This document shows positions 41,338 through 52,282 of a stretch of 64,000 nt of DNA, in pieces (position 1 is the first letter of the stretch; each line of letters opens with the position of its first letter). The stretch spans positions 2,131,001 through 2,195,000 of the forward strand of contig JACVTC010000004.1 in NCBI GenBank assembly GCA_016946835.1, written 5' to 3'. Both the position numbers and the translations under genes were made by a program. This stretch comes from Neocallimastix lanati (nom. inval.). Taxonomy: Eukaryota > Neocallimastigomycota > Neocallimastigomycetes > Neocallimastigales > Neocallimastigaceae. Under the pieces are notes generated by a model, which worked only from the letters and a program-made list of their open reading frames with translations, was not told where the DNA came from and made no database searches.

Positions 41338-41710
41338 GACTCGGTATGGATTATATAACTTCTTTCTTGGTGGAAGAGATGCAAACATTATTAATTTAAA
41401 TTATAAAAAGAAATGGGATGTTTTATTTAATAACCAAATCATTTCTGTTAATTATTCTAAAACCACATTCTTGGTGCAATCTGAGGCTTTTTTTTTTTTT
41501 TTTTTTTTTTTTAAAGAAATTATGCAAAGGGCTTATACTCGACAAGGATTGCTATTCCAACGGTATAAGCACAAACTAACTAGAAGGATTAACGCTGAAA
41601 ATGTAGTAAGACAGATCAGAGGAGCCAAAGCCTCAAGTTTAAAGGAGAAGACCATAATTTCTTTCAAATTGTCAATTCAAACCTTAATTTGGAATAAGAA
41701 TTCCTTTTAA
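41335..41710 (+). pseudogene. Unrecognised coding fragment split by a T26 tract
   Basis: An open frame continues from the LINE 2 A tract: VTRYGLYNFFLGGRDANIIN, then KKKWDVLFNNQIISVNYSKT, is interrupted by a 26-base T run (41488-41513) and continues KEIMQRAYTRQGLLFQRYKH and RRINAENVVRQIRGAKASSL to a stop at 41710. Basic and gene-like in composition. It might be a fragment of LINE ORF1 or of a host gene. No start codon of its own is evident. Confidence 0.35.
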
Positions 41711-43578
41711 ACAGAAATCTTATAATTTGGAGGTAAGATTCATTACATATGAATATTTTTCTGAATTTATTTATACACTTTATTTTAAATATTACTTTTA
41801 TTTCACATTACTGTTTAAAAAAATCATTATATTTAACTTTGATAAATAATATTTTTTTTTATTAATTGGACGTTTTATAAAAATATATGTATATATATAT
41901 ATGTACTTAATAAATGAATATATATAATTGTTAATACGTTGTGGTAAAGTTTAAATTTTTTTTTATATAAATCGTACTTATTAATTATGAATTTATATTA
42001 TTTAATATATTTTAAAATTAAATAATATATAAATTTAGATAAAACATTAATTATTACTAAGCATTATTTGTAGTATTAAGTATTTTTTTTTTTTTTTAAT
42101 TAACAATAATTATAAATTTAAACATATCATAATAGGTAAATTTATATTTTTATATATTAAATAAATAAATCTATTTTTTTAATTTATTTATTTTATGCAT
42201 ATGTTAAACAAATAACCCATATATAAATGTTAATTATAATTATCATATTATTTCTTGAACTTTAATTTTAATATTTAAGCAAAAAATATATTTATTTTTT
42301 ATTTTCTTTTTTAATTAATAATAAAATATTATTATGACCGCAATAATAATTAACTAATTAAGAAAATTTTACCGCACTCTATTAATGAATAAAAAGAAAA
42401 CTTATTTCAATTCAAAGATTTTAAATATTGTGTTACCATAGATTTAATTTATTTTTAATTGTTATTATTCAATTTTTTTAAATAAATGTATTACTTTTTA
42501 AATTAAAATTTAATTGAAATAAAGAATTATAATAATTATAATTAATAAAAAGTATATATTATTTATAAATATATATATAAATTTAATTTTTACATAATTA
42601 TTAAATTTTATAAAATAAATAAGAAAAAAAAAACTTTAAATCAAAAAATTTCAATGATAAATAACAATTTTATTTAAACTAAGACATATTATTTATTTTT
42701 GATTAAATGATTTCTAAAGTTTAAATAAAAGTAATAATAAGAAAATTTTTCATAATATAAATAAAAATTATTTGAGTTGCTTAATATAGCAAAAGATATA
42801 AGAATTAAAAAAGAAAATAGTATATCAAGTTTTAATAATATTTAAATATTATTACATAGAATCAATATTTGAAATATGAAATAACATTTATAAAGAAAAA
42901 ATAAAAGATATATTAGAACAAATAATTTTATCTTTAAAAAAAAAAAAAATATCAAATTAATATTTTTTTAATTAAATCTAATTTATATATGAAATATCAG
43001 TGATAAAAACTACTTTGTATTATATGTATTGTATATATCATTTATTTTTGTTTTTATTTATTAAACGTATTTCATTTCTCCATTTATATATTTGAAAAAC
43101 TAGACAATTTTAATTATTATTAATATTAATATTATTATTAAATTACTAATAATTATTCGTTTTGATCGTCCAATAAAACATTTTAGAAAAAAACTAAAAT
43201 ATATTTATTATTAATATAGTATGGATTTTATTTATTTATTTGTTTGTTTGTTTGTTTGTTTATTTATTTATTTATTTATTTATTTATTCATTCATTTATT
43301 AATTTATTTATTTATCTATTTATTAATTTATTCATTTATTCATTTATTTATTTATTTATTTATTCATTTATTCATTTATTTTTATTATATGAATAATTAT
43401 CATAACTATTATTACACAGATTTATTTAATTTTTTTTTTTTTTTTGCCATAATTAATAATTTAAATTTAAATTTTAATTATTATTATTATATATTTTATA
43501 TTAAAAAAAAATGAATAATGATACACAAAAAATTTTTTCATCTTGACAGATTTTCTATTATATTGTTTAAATTTCTTT

Positions 43579-43609
<31 letters not shown>

Positions 43610-44286
43610 TCATATATAAAATTTAAAAATCTCTTTTTTTTTTTATTCTTTAATAAAATATATATATATGCAATATTGAAATATTAAAAATTATTTATTC
43701 ATATATATCATTTTATAAAAATAAAGAAAATAAAAGTAAATAAAAAAAAAAAAAAAGAAATAGAATAAAAGCAAAAGTAGAATAATATAATATAAAAAAT
43801 ATAATTAAATAAAATATAGACATAAAATAAAAAAAATATTAAATAAAAATAAATTATATTAAAATATTCACTTTTATTTTATTTATTTCTGTTATATATG
43901 AAATTTAAATATATATATTTCAATTCAATTTTTGTATAAAAATTTTAAATAAAATATATAAATAATAAATAATACTAAATAATGTAAATATCAATTCAAT
44001 TAATAAAAATACATAATAAAAATATATATATAAATGCATATATATTAGTATTGCAGGAAAATACAAATATATTTTTTTTCATATTGTAATAAATTATAAT
44101 TATCATATAAAATAAAATAATTCAAGCAAAAAAAAAAAAAAGGCTCCAAAGATATATAATTCATTCAAAAAATCATAAATACTATTAATTTAATATTAAT
44201 ATAATACCATATAATAATAGTAATAATAAATTATAAATAGAAAATATAAACTCTAAAAATCAATATTATACAATACCATTCAAATT
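41711..44286. other. Long AT-rich spacer with (TTTA)n microsatellite
   Basis: A (TTTA/TTCA/TTTG)n microsatellite fills 43228-43382; its frame is repeat translation. Several A/T homopolymers and (AT)n runs. No gene or RNA seen. The last few hundred bases should hold the promoter of the gene starting at 44287, but no motif is distinctive. Confidence 0.6.
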
Positions 44287-46894
44287 ATGGAACAAAAAAA
44301 CTATAAGAAAATATTGACCTTAATTACTTTTATAATTCCTATTGTTTCAAGTAAAACATCTGAAAAGGTATGTAGTAATATGATTGTAATATTTAATATA
44401 TATAAATTTAAATTAATAACAAAATTTTAAAATTTAAATATATAATAAATATTTTGGTTCATATTATATAAATTCGATTCAATTCATTATAATTTTTGTT
44501 CTTTCAATAATAGGAATGTTTTTCAGTAAAGCTCGGTTGTATGTATATATATATATATATATTTATATATTTATTATACATTATATATATATATAAAAAA
44601 AAACTAAAATGTTAAAATTAACAATTTTATTTTATTTTATTTTATTTTATTTTTATATTTATTATTTTCAATTTCATGAAAAATTTTTATATTTAAATAT
44701 TGAAATGCTTTTAATAAAAGATAAATGTTGTAAGTCCTGCAATGCAGTACAAAGTGATTATGATGGTGTATGGGGAGTTGAAGATAACCATTGGTGTGGA
44801 TTAAGAGATTCTTGTTTAAAGAATACTAATTGTTTTTCAGAGCCATTTTATCCATGCTGTGAAAAAAATACAGTAGTATTTACTGATAAACAAGGGAAAT
44901 GGGGTATTGAAAATGGCTCTTGGTGTGGTATAGGTAAAAGTATTAAGAGTAAAAATAATGAATCTAATGCTACTCAAAATCAAAGCAATAAAAAGAATGA
45001 AAATGAAAAAGATAATCATAATAAGGAAATTCCAAATGAAGGAAAAAATGAACAAGATTCTAAAGATAAAAATATTTCTGAAGAAAATAATAATAATAAT
45101 AAAGATAGAAATATTACTAAAGAAAAGCAAAATGATAAAGATAAGAACGCTACTAAAGAAAAAGAAGATAATAAAGACAGAAATATTACTAAAGAAAAGC
45201 AAGATGATAAAAATAAAAACACTAATAAAGAAAAGCAAAATGACAAAGAAAAGGAAAATACCAAAGATAAACAAAGTACAAATAACAAAATCAAAACTTC
45301 ATTACCAAAAATTGATATGAAAGCTTGGCAATACAATAAAGAAGATGATATCTATTGGCAGGTAGGTATATTCTATTGTGAAAATCCAATTGACCCAAAT
45401 TATGAGTCCCTTGGTATATTTATTCCGGGTCAATATATTAATGCTATTAAAAATGAAAATGCTACCACATATTCCTGTCAGTTTAACCTATCATCAAAGA
45501 TAGGTTCTTATACCATAAATAATGCACCAATAGTAATTCCTATTACTACTCAAGGATATATGTCATCACCATCACCTCAAGATTATATTAAAGAAGCTAA
45601 AAGATTTACTGATAAAGGAATCATTTATGTCAATACAGGATTTCGAGGTCGTTATGAAGGAGCTCCCTATGGTGTTACAGATTTAAAGGCTGCCATTCGT
45701 TATATTCGTTATAATAAGGATCTTATACCTGGATCTACTACAGAGAATATTTTTACTTTTGGTTTTGGAAGTGGTGGCTCTCAAAGCATTATATTAGGTG
45801 CTTCAGGAAATAGTCCACTCTACAATAAATATTTAAAAGCTATTGGAGCTATTGAAGATGAAAGTGATGCTATTCAAGGATCCATGAGTTGGTGTCCAGA
45901 TGCCACTTTAGATACTGCTAATGAAGCTTACGAATGGAACATGGGTATTGCTCGTTCTGGCGTTGGTATTACAGATTTTACAAAAAAACTTTCAAATGAT
46001 TTAGCCAATTCCTATGCTGATTATATTAATGCTATTCAATTCAAAAATCAAAATGGCCAAGTCTTAACCCTAATTCCATCCAATAAAGGAAATTATCAAT
46101 CCGGTAGTTATTATGACTATATTCTTGAAGAAATTGAAATTTCACTTAATGAATTTCTTTCTAAAACGGAATTCCCATACATTCAATTACCAACCACACT
46201 TTATCTTAATAATGGAGAACAATATGGTATGGATCCCTTAGATGATGATGAAACTACTCATGGAGGACCTATTACTATTGGGGATCCAATAGTCTACAAA
46301 ACTCCAGAAATTTATATTAATTCGCTCAATACTGGAGTTCATTGGGTCACCTATGATTCTCAAATGAAAAAGGCAAATGTTACCAATTTAGAAGGATTTG
46401 TTCTACGTTTTAAGCGACCCATGAAAAAAGTTGGTGCATTCGATGATTTAGAAGCCACCAAAGAAGAAAATGTTCTCTTTGGTTATGGAAAAGATCGTGA
46501 TATTGGTGCACATTTTGATCCAATTATGGCCAAATTATTAAAGGGAACCAAATATAGTGAAGCCTTTTCCAAAGATTTAAATAGAAAAGATGATTTTGGC
46601 ACTAGTGTAGAAGATCGTATTGCAATGTATAACCCATTATACTTCCTTGATGATTATTACTCAGGTTACAAAACATCAAAAGTTGCCAAATACTGGCGAA
46701 TTCAATCTGGTATTACTCAAACAGAAAACCCTCTCACAACAGAATATAATTTAAAATTAGCTCTTGAAAACTATGGTGAAAGAAAAATTGATTTCCATAG
46801 TAATTGGAATTTGGGACATGTGAAAAGTGAATCCTCAGGAAATTCTTCCGACAATTTCATTCAATGGATAAAGGAATGTTTAGAAAGTCAATAA
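44287..46894 (+). CDS. Dockerin protein with tannase/esterase-like domain, 3 exons
   Basis: Exons 44287-44367, 44514-44538 and 44721-46894 join in frame to 759 residues; both introns are GT-AG, and exon 2 is only 25 bp. A signal peptide (KKILTLITFIIPIVSS) is followed by two CBM10-type dockerins (Cys29-Cys67 and Cys73-Gly107), a charged Lys/Asn/Asp/Glu repeat linker (about 108-230) and an alpha/beta-hydrolase-like domain (235-759). This has DLKAAIRYIRYNKDLIPGST, FTFGFGSGGSQSIILGASGN and NWNLGHV, resembling bacterial subtype-B tannases or feruloyl-type esterases. By that comparison Gly385 stands where the nucleophilic Ser is expected (Ser is next, 386), Glu704 replaces the Asp, and His735 is kept. 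So it is either an altered esterase or a non-catalytic module. It would be secreted and cellulosomal. Starting the protein at an ATG inside intron 2 would lose the signal peptide. Confidence 0.8.
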
Positions 46895-48574
46895 TAATTA
46901 AAAATCCAATATAAATAAAAACCTCTAAATTATAAAATATAAAATATACAAGACAAAAAAAAATTTTTTTTAATAAAATTAAATTATGTTATAAACACTT
47001 AAGAATAATTGAAATATATAAATATTTTAGTTATTTTTAATTATAAATTATTATAAATAATTTATAACATACCTATAAACAAAATTTTATATTACATTAT
47101 TAATAATGATAATAAATTAAATTTTATTATTTATAATTTTAGCTATTTAATGACAAACTGTTTATTATATTTTATGTATAGATATTATTTTTTAAAAATA
47201 TTTAATTATATTATTTTTAATAAATATATAATTTATTATGATTACAAAAATAATAATATTTTTTAATTTATAAGTTTTAAATTGTTATTAATAATAGTTT
47301 TAATATCATTCCTTATTTATTTATTCATTTATTTATTTATTATTAATTCATTTATTTATTAATTTTTTTACTTATTATTTAAAAATAACAAATAAATCAA
47401 AATAAAAAATATTTTTATTTACATATACATAATTTTATTTTAAAGAATGTGAATTTTATATAAATATATTAAAATAAAAATAGATAACAAAGTTGCCATC
47501 TTCAATAGCAAAAATCAATAAAAAAAATTATAATTAGGAATAAGAGTTTGTATTGGATTAAAAAAATTGTATATATTTATAATAAATTTTATAATACAAT
47601 AACAAAAAAAATAATAATAAAAATAAAAATAAAATAACAAACTGTTATTATTAAATTATCTATACATAATTATATAAAAATAAAGATAAAATACAAAGTG
47701 AAAAGAAAAGAAAAAAAAAACCGTTTTGTAAAAAAAAAAATATTTATTTATTTATTTATTTATTTATCTATTTATTCATTTTTATTTATTATTTATTCAT
47801 TTTTATTTATTATTTATTCATTTTTATTTATTATTTATTCATTTTTATTTATTATTTATTATTTTTTCTTTGAAAAAAGTTTTACGAAACTACATATTAA
47901 ATTTTTAATTATAAAAAAAAGTTTTAAAATAAAAATAAATAAATACAAAATGTATTAAATTATTTCTACGTTAAATTATATTATTATATTATTTAATATT
48001 GAAATGTATTATTATTATTTCTACGTTAAATTATATTATTATATTATTTAATATTGAAATGTATTAAAATTCATTAAATTTGTATTAATATTCTCATAAT
48101 AAATTATATTTCATTATCATATTAATTCAATTGTTAGAAATCTTAAAAATCATAGTAAAAAAAAAAAAAATTTATATATATATAAACTAATGAAATGATC
48201 AAAATAAATGAGATTTTTAGAAGAGAAATTTAATGAAGAGAGGATAAATAAATAATTAGTTATTATAATAAATAATTATATAAATAGGAAATGCTTTATT
48301 TTCTATGAATTATATTAGTGAAAAAAATAACTTTTTAATAAGTAATTAATCTTTGTGAGAAAATTATTTATTTTTTTTTTTTTTTTTTTTTTTTTTGTAT
48401 TTAAAAAATCATTAGATTTTAATAATTATAGAAATTTATTTTTTAAAACTAAAGTCAAACGTTCCTTTTACTAAGAACCTTTTGACTAGTATAACCTTTA
48501 TTTATAAATAATTTAATAATAAATATTAACAGGTTATTAACAATAATAATAATTTTTTAGACTTTCTCACATGA
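46895..48574. other. AT-rich spacer with small tandem repeats
   Basis: Holds a 21-22-bp tandem repeat of TTCATTTTTATTTATTATTTA at about 47776-47865 and a 55-bp duplication (TATTTCTACGTTAAATTATA..., 47961 and 48016). The frame at 47698-47958 is repeat translation. No gene. Confidence 0.6.
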
Positions 48575-49080
48575 TTTCTACATCATTGGTAGGTCACATG
48601 AGTGTATTTAAGGAACAGATCCTTACATGCCTTTATCATTTTGACATCGACGCTCTACTACCTCTAAGAGGGATTTAAAGTACTAGGCATGGTCCCAACA
48701 GATTACGAAAATCCGGACTGACCGTCATACCACCCACCCCTCTATCATCGGGAATAACAGAAATCTTAATTAGTTTTTGGAGATGGTATAATTAAGGAAA
48801 TTGACCATATTATTTACAATTTGAATATAACTTAAGTATCTAGACAGGTTTGTGCCGTTTTTCCTAATATATGCCCAAAACACCTTAGTTTTGACCAGAA
48901 TCCAAATCACCCACAAATCCATCATACTTAATCCAATATACTTACCTGTAATTGCTCTATCAACGCATTATCATAAAACCCGAAGGTAAAACTGATAAGG
49001 TCATAGAGCGGGTTCGAACCAGGAGCCTTATGCTTTAAGATGTAACACCTTAACAGCCAGGATAGAACCTGGAACGAAAT
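48575..49080 (-). repeat. tRNA-like Pol III sequence, probable SINE
   Basis: The stretch is far less AT-rich than its flanks. On the minus strand it holds TGGCTGTTAAGGTG (49046-49059), close to the Pol III A-box TRGCNNAGYNGG, and GGTTCGAACCC (49010-49020), matching the B-box GGTTCGANTCC, 27 bases apart. The T stem and acceptor do not fold as a true tRNA, so a tRNA-derived SINE head followed by a body of about 400 bp (down to about 48575) is the best reading. A small hairpin CCAGG-TTCTAT-CCTGG lies just upstream of the A-box. The body is unrecognised. Confidence 0.5.
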
Positions 49081-49085
49081 TAACA

Positions 49086-49572
49086 TGATAAGAATGTACT
49101 AAATAATGCATTCTTAATTAAATCTACGATTTATTTCTAATACATTATGTGTACATTATTATTTTTGTACTTTAATAAATTTTTAAATTCAAAGATTAAA
49201 AATTAGATCAAAAATTATATTAAACTTTATAATTTTTATATTAAATCTTATATTAATAGTAATATTTTTATATATTTAAAACTTATATTAACAATATTAA
49301 TAATAAATCTTATTTTTTTATTTTTATATTAATAATGAAAATTTGTATTAATAATATTTTTATATATTGATAATTAAAAATTTATATATTATATTTTAAC
49401 TTTTATTATAAAATTTTATATCGAAATGTTTTATTTTATATTGAAAAATATTTTATTTTATTAAAAACCTTTATATTAGAATAGTATTTTTATTTTTATT
49501 TGAATATTTTAACAGATTGTAATAAAAATTTTAGCCAATTAAATAAATTCTTATTAGTAATATTTTAGATAG

Positions 49573-49645
<73 letters not shown>

Positions 49646-49949
49646 TATTAATATTATAAATGTATTTTATTTATATTGTTATAATTAAATTTTATATAAT
49701 TGATTATAAAAATCAATTTAAATTTAATAGTTTTTATATATAAAAAGAAAAATAATAATAAAATGTAATTTAGTGGCAAGAACAACTTTTATGCCTTGAA
49801 AAAAAAGTATAAATAGTTGTAAATTTTGCTACTAATTTTTAAATATCATCAAATAAAATCAAATAAATTTATAAATAAAAATAATAAATAAATAAATAAA
49901 ATTTGTGTTTCCTTACTTTATTTTTATTTAATTCTCTAAAACCTTAACA
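49086..49949 (+). repeat. Gypsy 5' LTR, 864 bp
   Basis: Starts TGATAAGAATGTACTAAATA and ends AAAACCTTAACA. An A tract of about 64 bases at 49576-49640 is longer than in the partner. The TATAAATAG-like AAGTATAAATAGTTG at about 49807 is a candidate TATA region. Confidence 0.95.
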
Positions 49950-49955
49950 TTTATA

Positions 49956-49976
49956 TGGTGGAGATATCGGGGAATT
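49956..49976 (+). promoter_or_regulatory. Gypsy primer binding site
   Basis: Six bases after the LTR comes TGGTGGAGATATCGGGGAATT. Its reverse complement ends TATCTCC-A-CCA after CCCCGA, as in the 3' acceptor and T-arm of a tRNA, so this is a primer site of the full 3'-end type. The tRNA identity is not assigned. Confidence 0.75.
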
Positions 49977-51349
49977 AAATAGAAATAATAGTAAATAACA
50001 TAGATTTTTTTTTTAATTTTTTTTTTATTTTATATTGATAAACAAGTAAGTCGTTAATCCTTTGATTAACCTATGGCGCTTGTTTGATATATATATATAA
50101 AAAAAAAAAAATTTTTTTTTTAAATAAGTAAAATTAAGATTCTAAAAAAACAAATTTTGTAAAATTATAACAAGGAGCGGATAGAGCTCATACACAGTGT
50201 ATTCTCAGATAGCAACAAATTAACTCTATTCATAGTAGGTTATTGAATAGTAGTTAATTTGGAGATTAATTGGAAAGTAGACGAAGGTATTTGGTTACCG
50301 ACCCGGTAATAATAGTTCAGCCTTCAACGTTTCAACACACGAAGGTGCGGGTACTTTCCAAGCACTGGCGAATAAGGAGCTTACGTCACCGAAGGCGTAA
50401 GATTGTTTTTTTTTTATATATATTTTTTTTTACTTTTCTTTGTGCTAGTTATAAGGCACTTTATTATATAAAGTATCAGACTTTGGCTAACTTCGCCATT
50501 TAAATTTTTTTTATTTTTTTTTATTACTGATACTTTATTTGTTTAATAATTCCTGTAAAAGAATCTTAATTTACTTGAAAATATTGTGTTTTTAGTTAAT
50601 TTTTATTAGTTAATAAAAATATTATTGAATACTTTTAAAATTTTTTTTTTTATTCCGTACATAGATTATCGGATTAAGTTTATCCTACATAGTAATTGGG
50701 CTAGTAGGCTCTGAACTGCTATATTTTATATTGAATATAGTAATCGTGGCACACGCGTGGCATGACACCATTAGGTAAGCTGCACGTCAGACAGTGTGTA
50801 CTATCAGATTGTACGACAATAAAGATTATTTTTTTGTATTTAATAATTATAATTAATTAATAATTTTATTAGCTATAACAATACAATATTTATCGTTTAA
50901 AAAGAAAAATTTTTGAAAGGTGAAAATAATAAATAAAACTTTGCTTCTAAATTTATTACTACAAATATACTAAATTACAAAATTCAAGTGGTCGATAAAG
51001 GTTTCGAGCTTGAAAAATATTCTATTGAGTTGTCGATAAAGATTTCGAACTTAAAATTATTCTATTGAGTTGTCGATAAAGATTTCGAACTTAAAAATTA
51101 TTCTTAATAAAGTAGTCGAAAAGAACCTCGTGCTTTATAATTTCTACTAAGTTGTCGATAAGGATTTCGAGCTTATATCTACTAAAGAAAGCAAATAAAA
51201 TTATTATTTTCAAAAGTTACTAAAATATATTGTTTTAAAAATTGATTCGATATTAAATTACCTATTAAATTATATTTTTAAAGTTGTATTTCCAAATTTA
51301 TTCTTATTTAATCACCTCATTAATATACAACAAGAAATATTTAAACAAA
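49977..51349 (+). other. Structured untranslated leader of the gypsy element
   Basis: The 1.4 kb between primer site and gag has no credible frame but several strong inverted repeats: AAACAAG (50040-50046) with CTTGTTT (50079-50085) enclosing GTTAATC-CTTT-GATTAAC (50053-50070); TTGGAAAGTA (50270-50279) with TACTTTCCAA (50352-50361) enclosing TTACCG-ACC-CGGTAA (50295-50309); and CTTACG...CGTAAG (50380-50401). A set of five about 40-bp repeats (GTCGATAAAGATTTCGA type) starts at 50991, 51032, 51072, 51115 and 51154. I infer an RNA with packaging, dimerisation or translation-control roles. Confidence 0.7.
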
Positions 51350-52261
51350 ATGTCCAAGGAAACAACTTTGAGCTTTAAAGAATTGAAAAAAGAATTAAGA
51401 GATATTGTGAAACTTAGCAAGGACAATTTAGATATTAAGTCCTGGGCTACTGAATTAAAACTTTGGATCAAGATACAAGGTATTACAGATCCAGAAACAA
51501 TATTTAATGCTTGTTTACTTACCAGCTCTGGTGAAGTACAACGCGTTATTGAAGATTTGGGAGAAGATAGTGATGATGAAAGTGATGATTCATCAGATGA
51601 AGAAGAAGATGATGATGAAGAAGAAAATGTTGATGATGATATTAAATTTCCTTCCCTTGAAAAAATTATTTCAAGTCTTGAAAATTTTTACGGTATTAAA
51701 GAAGACCAAAATTTACTTCTTAAAGAACTTCGTGCAATGCGAATTAAAAGAAACGAAAAGATTAAAGACTTTAATGTAAGATATAGAACTTTGTACACTA
51801 AACTTGATAAAAAGAGAAGAAAGCGCATTGGTGTACTAGATTATATTGATTCTATTCAAAATAATTATGAAGCCTGGAAGAAATTATCCCTTAAAGATGA
51901 TATAAGTATGGATAAAGCTTTCAAAATTGCCGAGAAAGTAGATAGACTTTCTGTAAGGAACAATAATATTAATACCTATAATGTTAATAATTCCCAACAT
52001 AATCAAAATAATCAAAACAGTACTACTTCAAGACTTTATCCTAAAAGAAGAAACGAAACTTTCCAAACAAATCAAACAAATAATAAACCGAAACCTCAAG
52101 ATATTATAGAAGAATCAACCCAGAAAATGAGAAATTTATCCGTTAAAACTTGCTTCTTCTGTAAGGAAGAAGGTCATTACTCATATTATTGCCCTCAATT
52201 AAATAAGATTATGGAAAAAAATAAAAAAGAAATATATTCCAAAAAGTCTTTAAACTTCTAA
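51350..52261 (+). CDS. gag: Gypsy Gag (capsid-nucleocapsid), 303 aa
   Basis: The start at 51350 (MSKETTLSFKELKKEL) follows AAACAAA; an upstream in-frame ATG at 51284 would add 22 unremarkable residues and is less likely. A retrotransposon capsid-type region (DIKSWATELKLWIKIQGITD and LENFYGIKEDQNLLLKELRA) surrounds an acidic Asp/Glu run (residues about 77-98, DDESDDSSDEEEDDDEEE); an Asn/Gln-rich stretch follows, then a CCHC zinc knuckle CFFCKEEGHYSYYC (CX2CX4HX4C). Gag forms the particle and binds genomic RNA. It ends at a TAA directly after a slippery heptamer, so part of the translation should continue into pol. Confidence 0.9.
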   Translation: MSKETTLSFKELKKELRDIVKLSKDNLDIKSWATELKLWIKIQGITDPETIFNACLLTSSGEVQRVIEDLGEDSDDESDDSSDEEEDDDEEENVDDDIKFPSLEKIISSLENFYGIKEDQNLLLKELRAMRIKRNEKIKDFNVRYRTLYTKLDKKRRKRIGVLDYIDSIQNNYEAWKKLSLKDDISMDKAFKIAEKVDRLSVRNNNINTYNVNNSQHNQNNQNSTTSRLYPKRRNETFQTNQTNNKPKPQDIIEESTQKMRNLSVKTCFFCKEEGHYSYYCPQLNKIMEKNKKEIYSKKSLNF

Positions 52262-52282
52262 ATGGGAGCAGAAGCACTCCCA
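52249..52282 (+). promoter_or_regulatory. -1 ribosomal frameshift signal between gag and pol
   Basis: TTTAAAC (52249-52255) is in the zero frame as T-TTA-AAC, the classical X-XXY-YYZ slippery type. Seven bases on, TGGGAG (52263-52268) pairs perfectly with CTCCCA (52277-52282) around an 8-base loop. The gag stop is at 52259-52261. In the -1 frame the sequence is open from the slip site to the pol start without a stop. Confidence 0.85.

Noticed and set aside
43221-43514. 97-residue frame
   Set aside because: Translation of a TTTA microsatellite.
44609-44720. Start of the esterase-like gene at the ATG at 44609
   Set aside because: That start lies within intron 2 and splits the first dockerin; splicing from 44287 restores signal peptide and complete dockerin.
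44837-45336. Antisense and out-of-frame open frames over the esterase linker
   Set aside because: They are shadows of the Lys/Asn/Asp/Glu repeat linker.
49010-49059. True tRNA gene
   Set aside because: A- and B-boxes are present but T stem and acceptor do not pair; no tRNA cloverleaf can be drawn.
50270-50503. 77-residue frame in the gypsy leader
   Set aside because: It overlaps strong RNA stems, ends in a Phe/Lys run and has no recognisable domain; it looks accidental.
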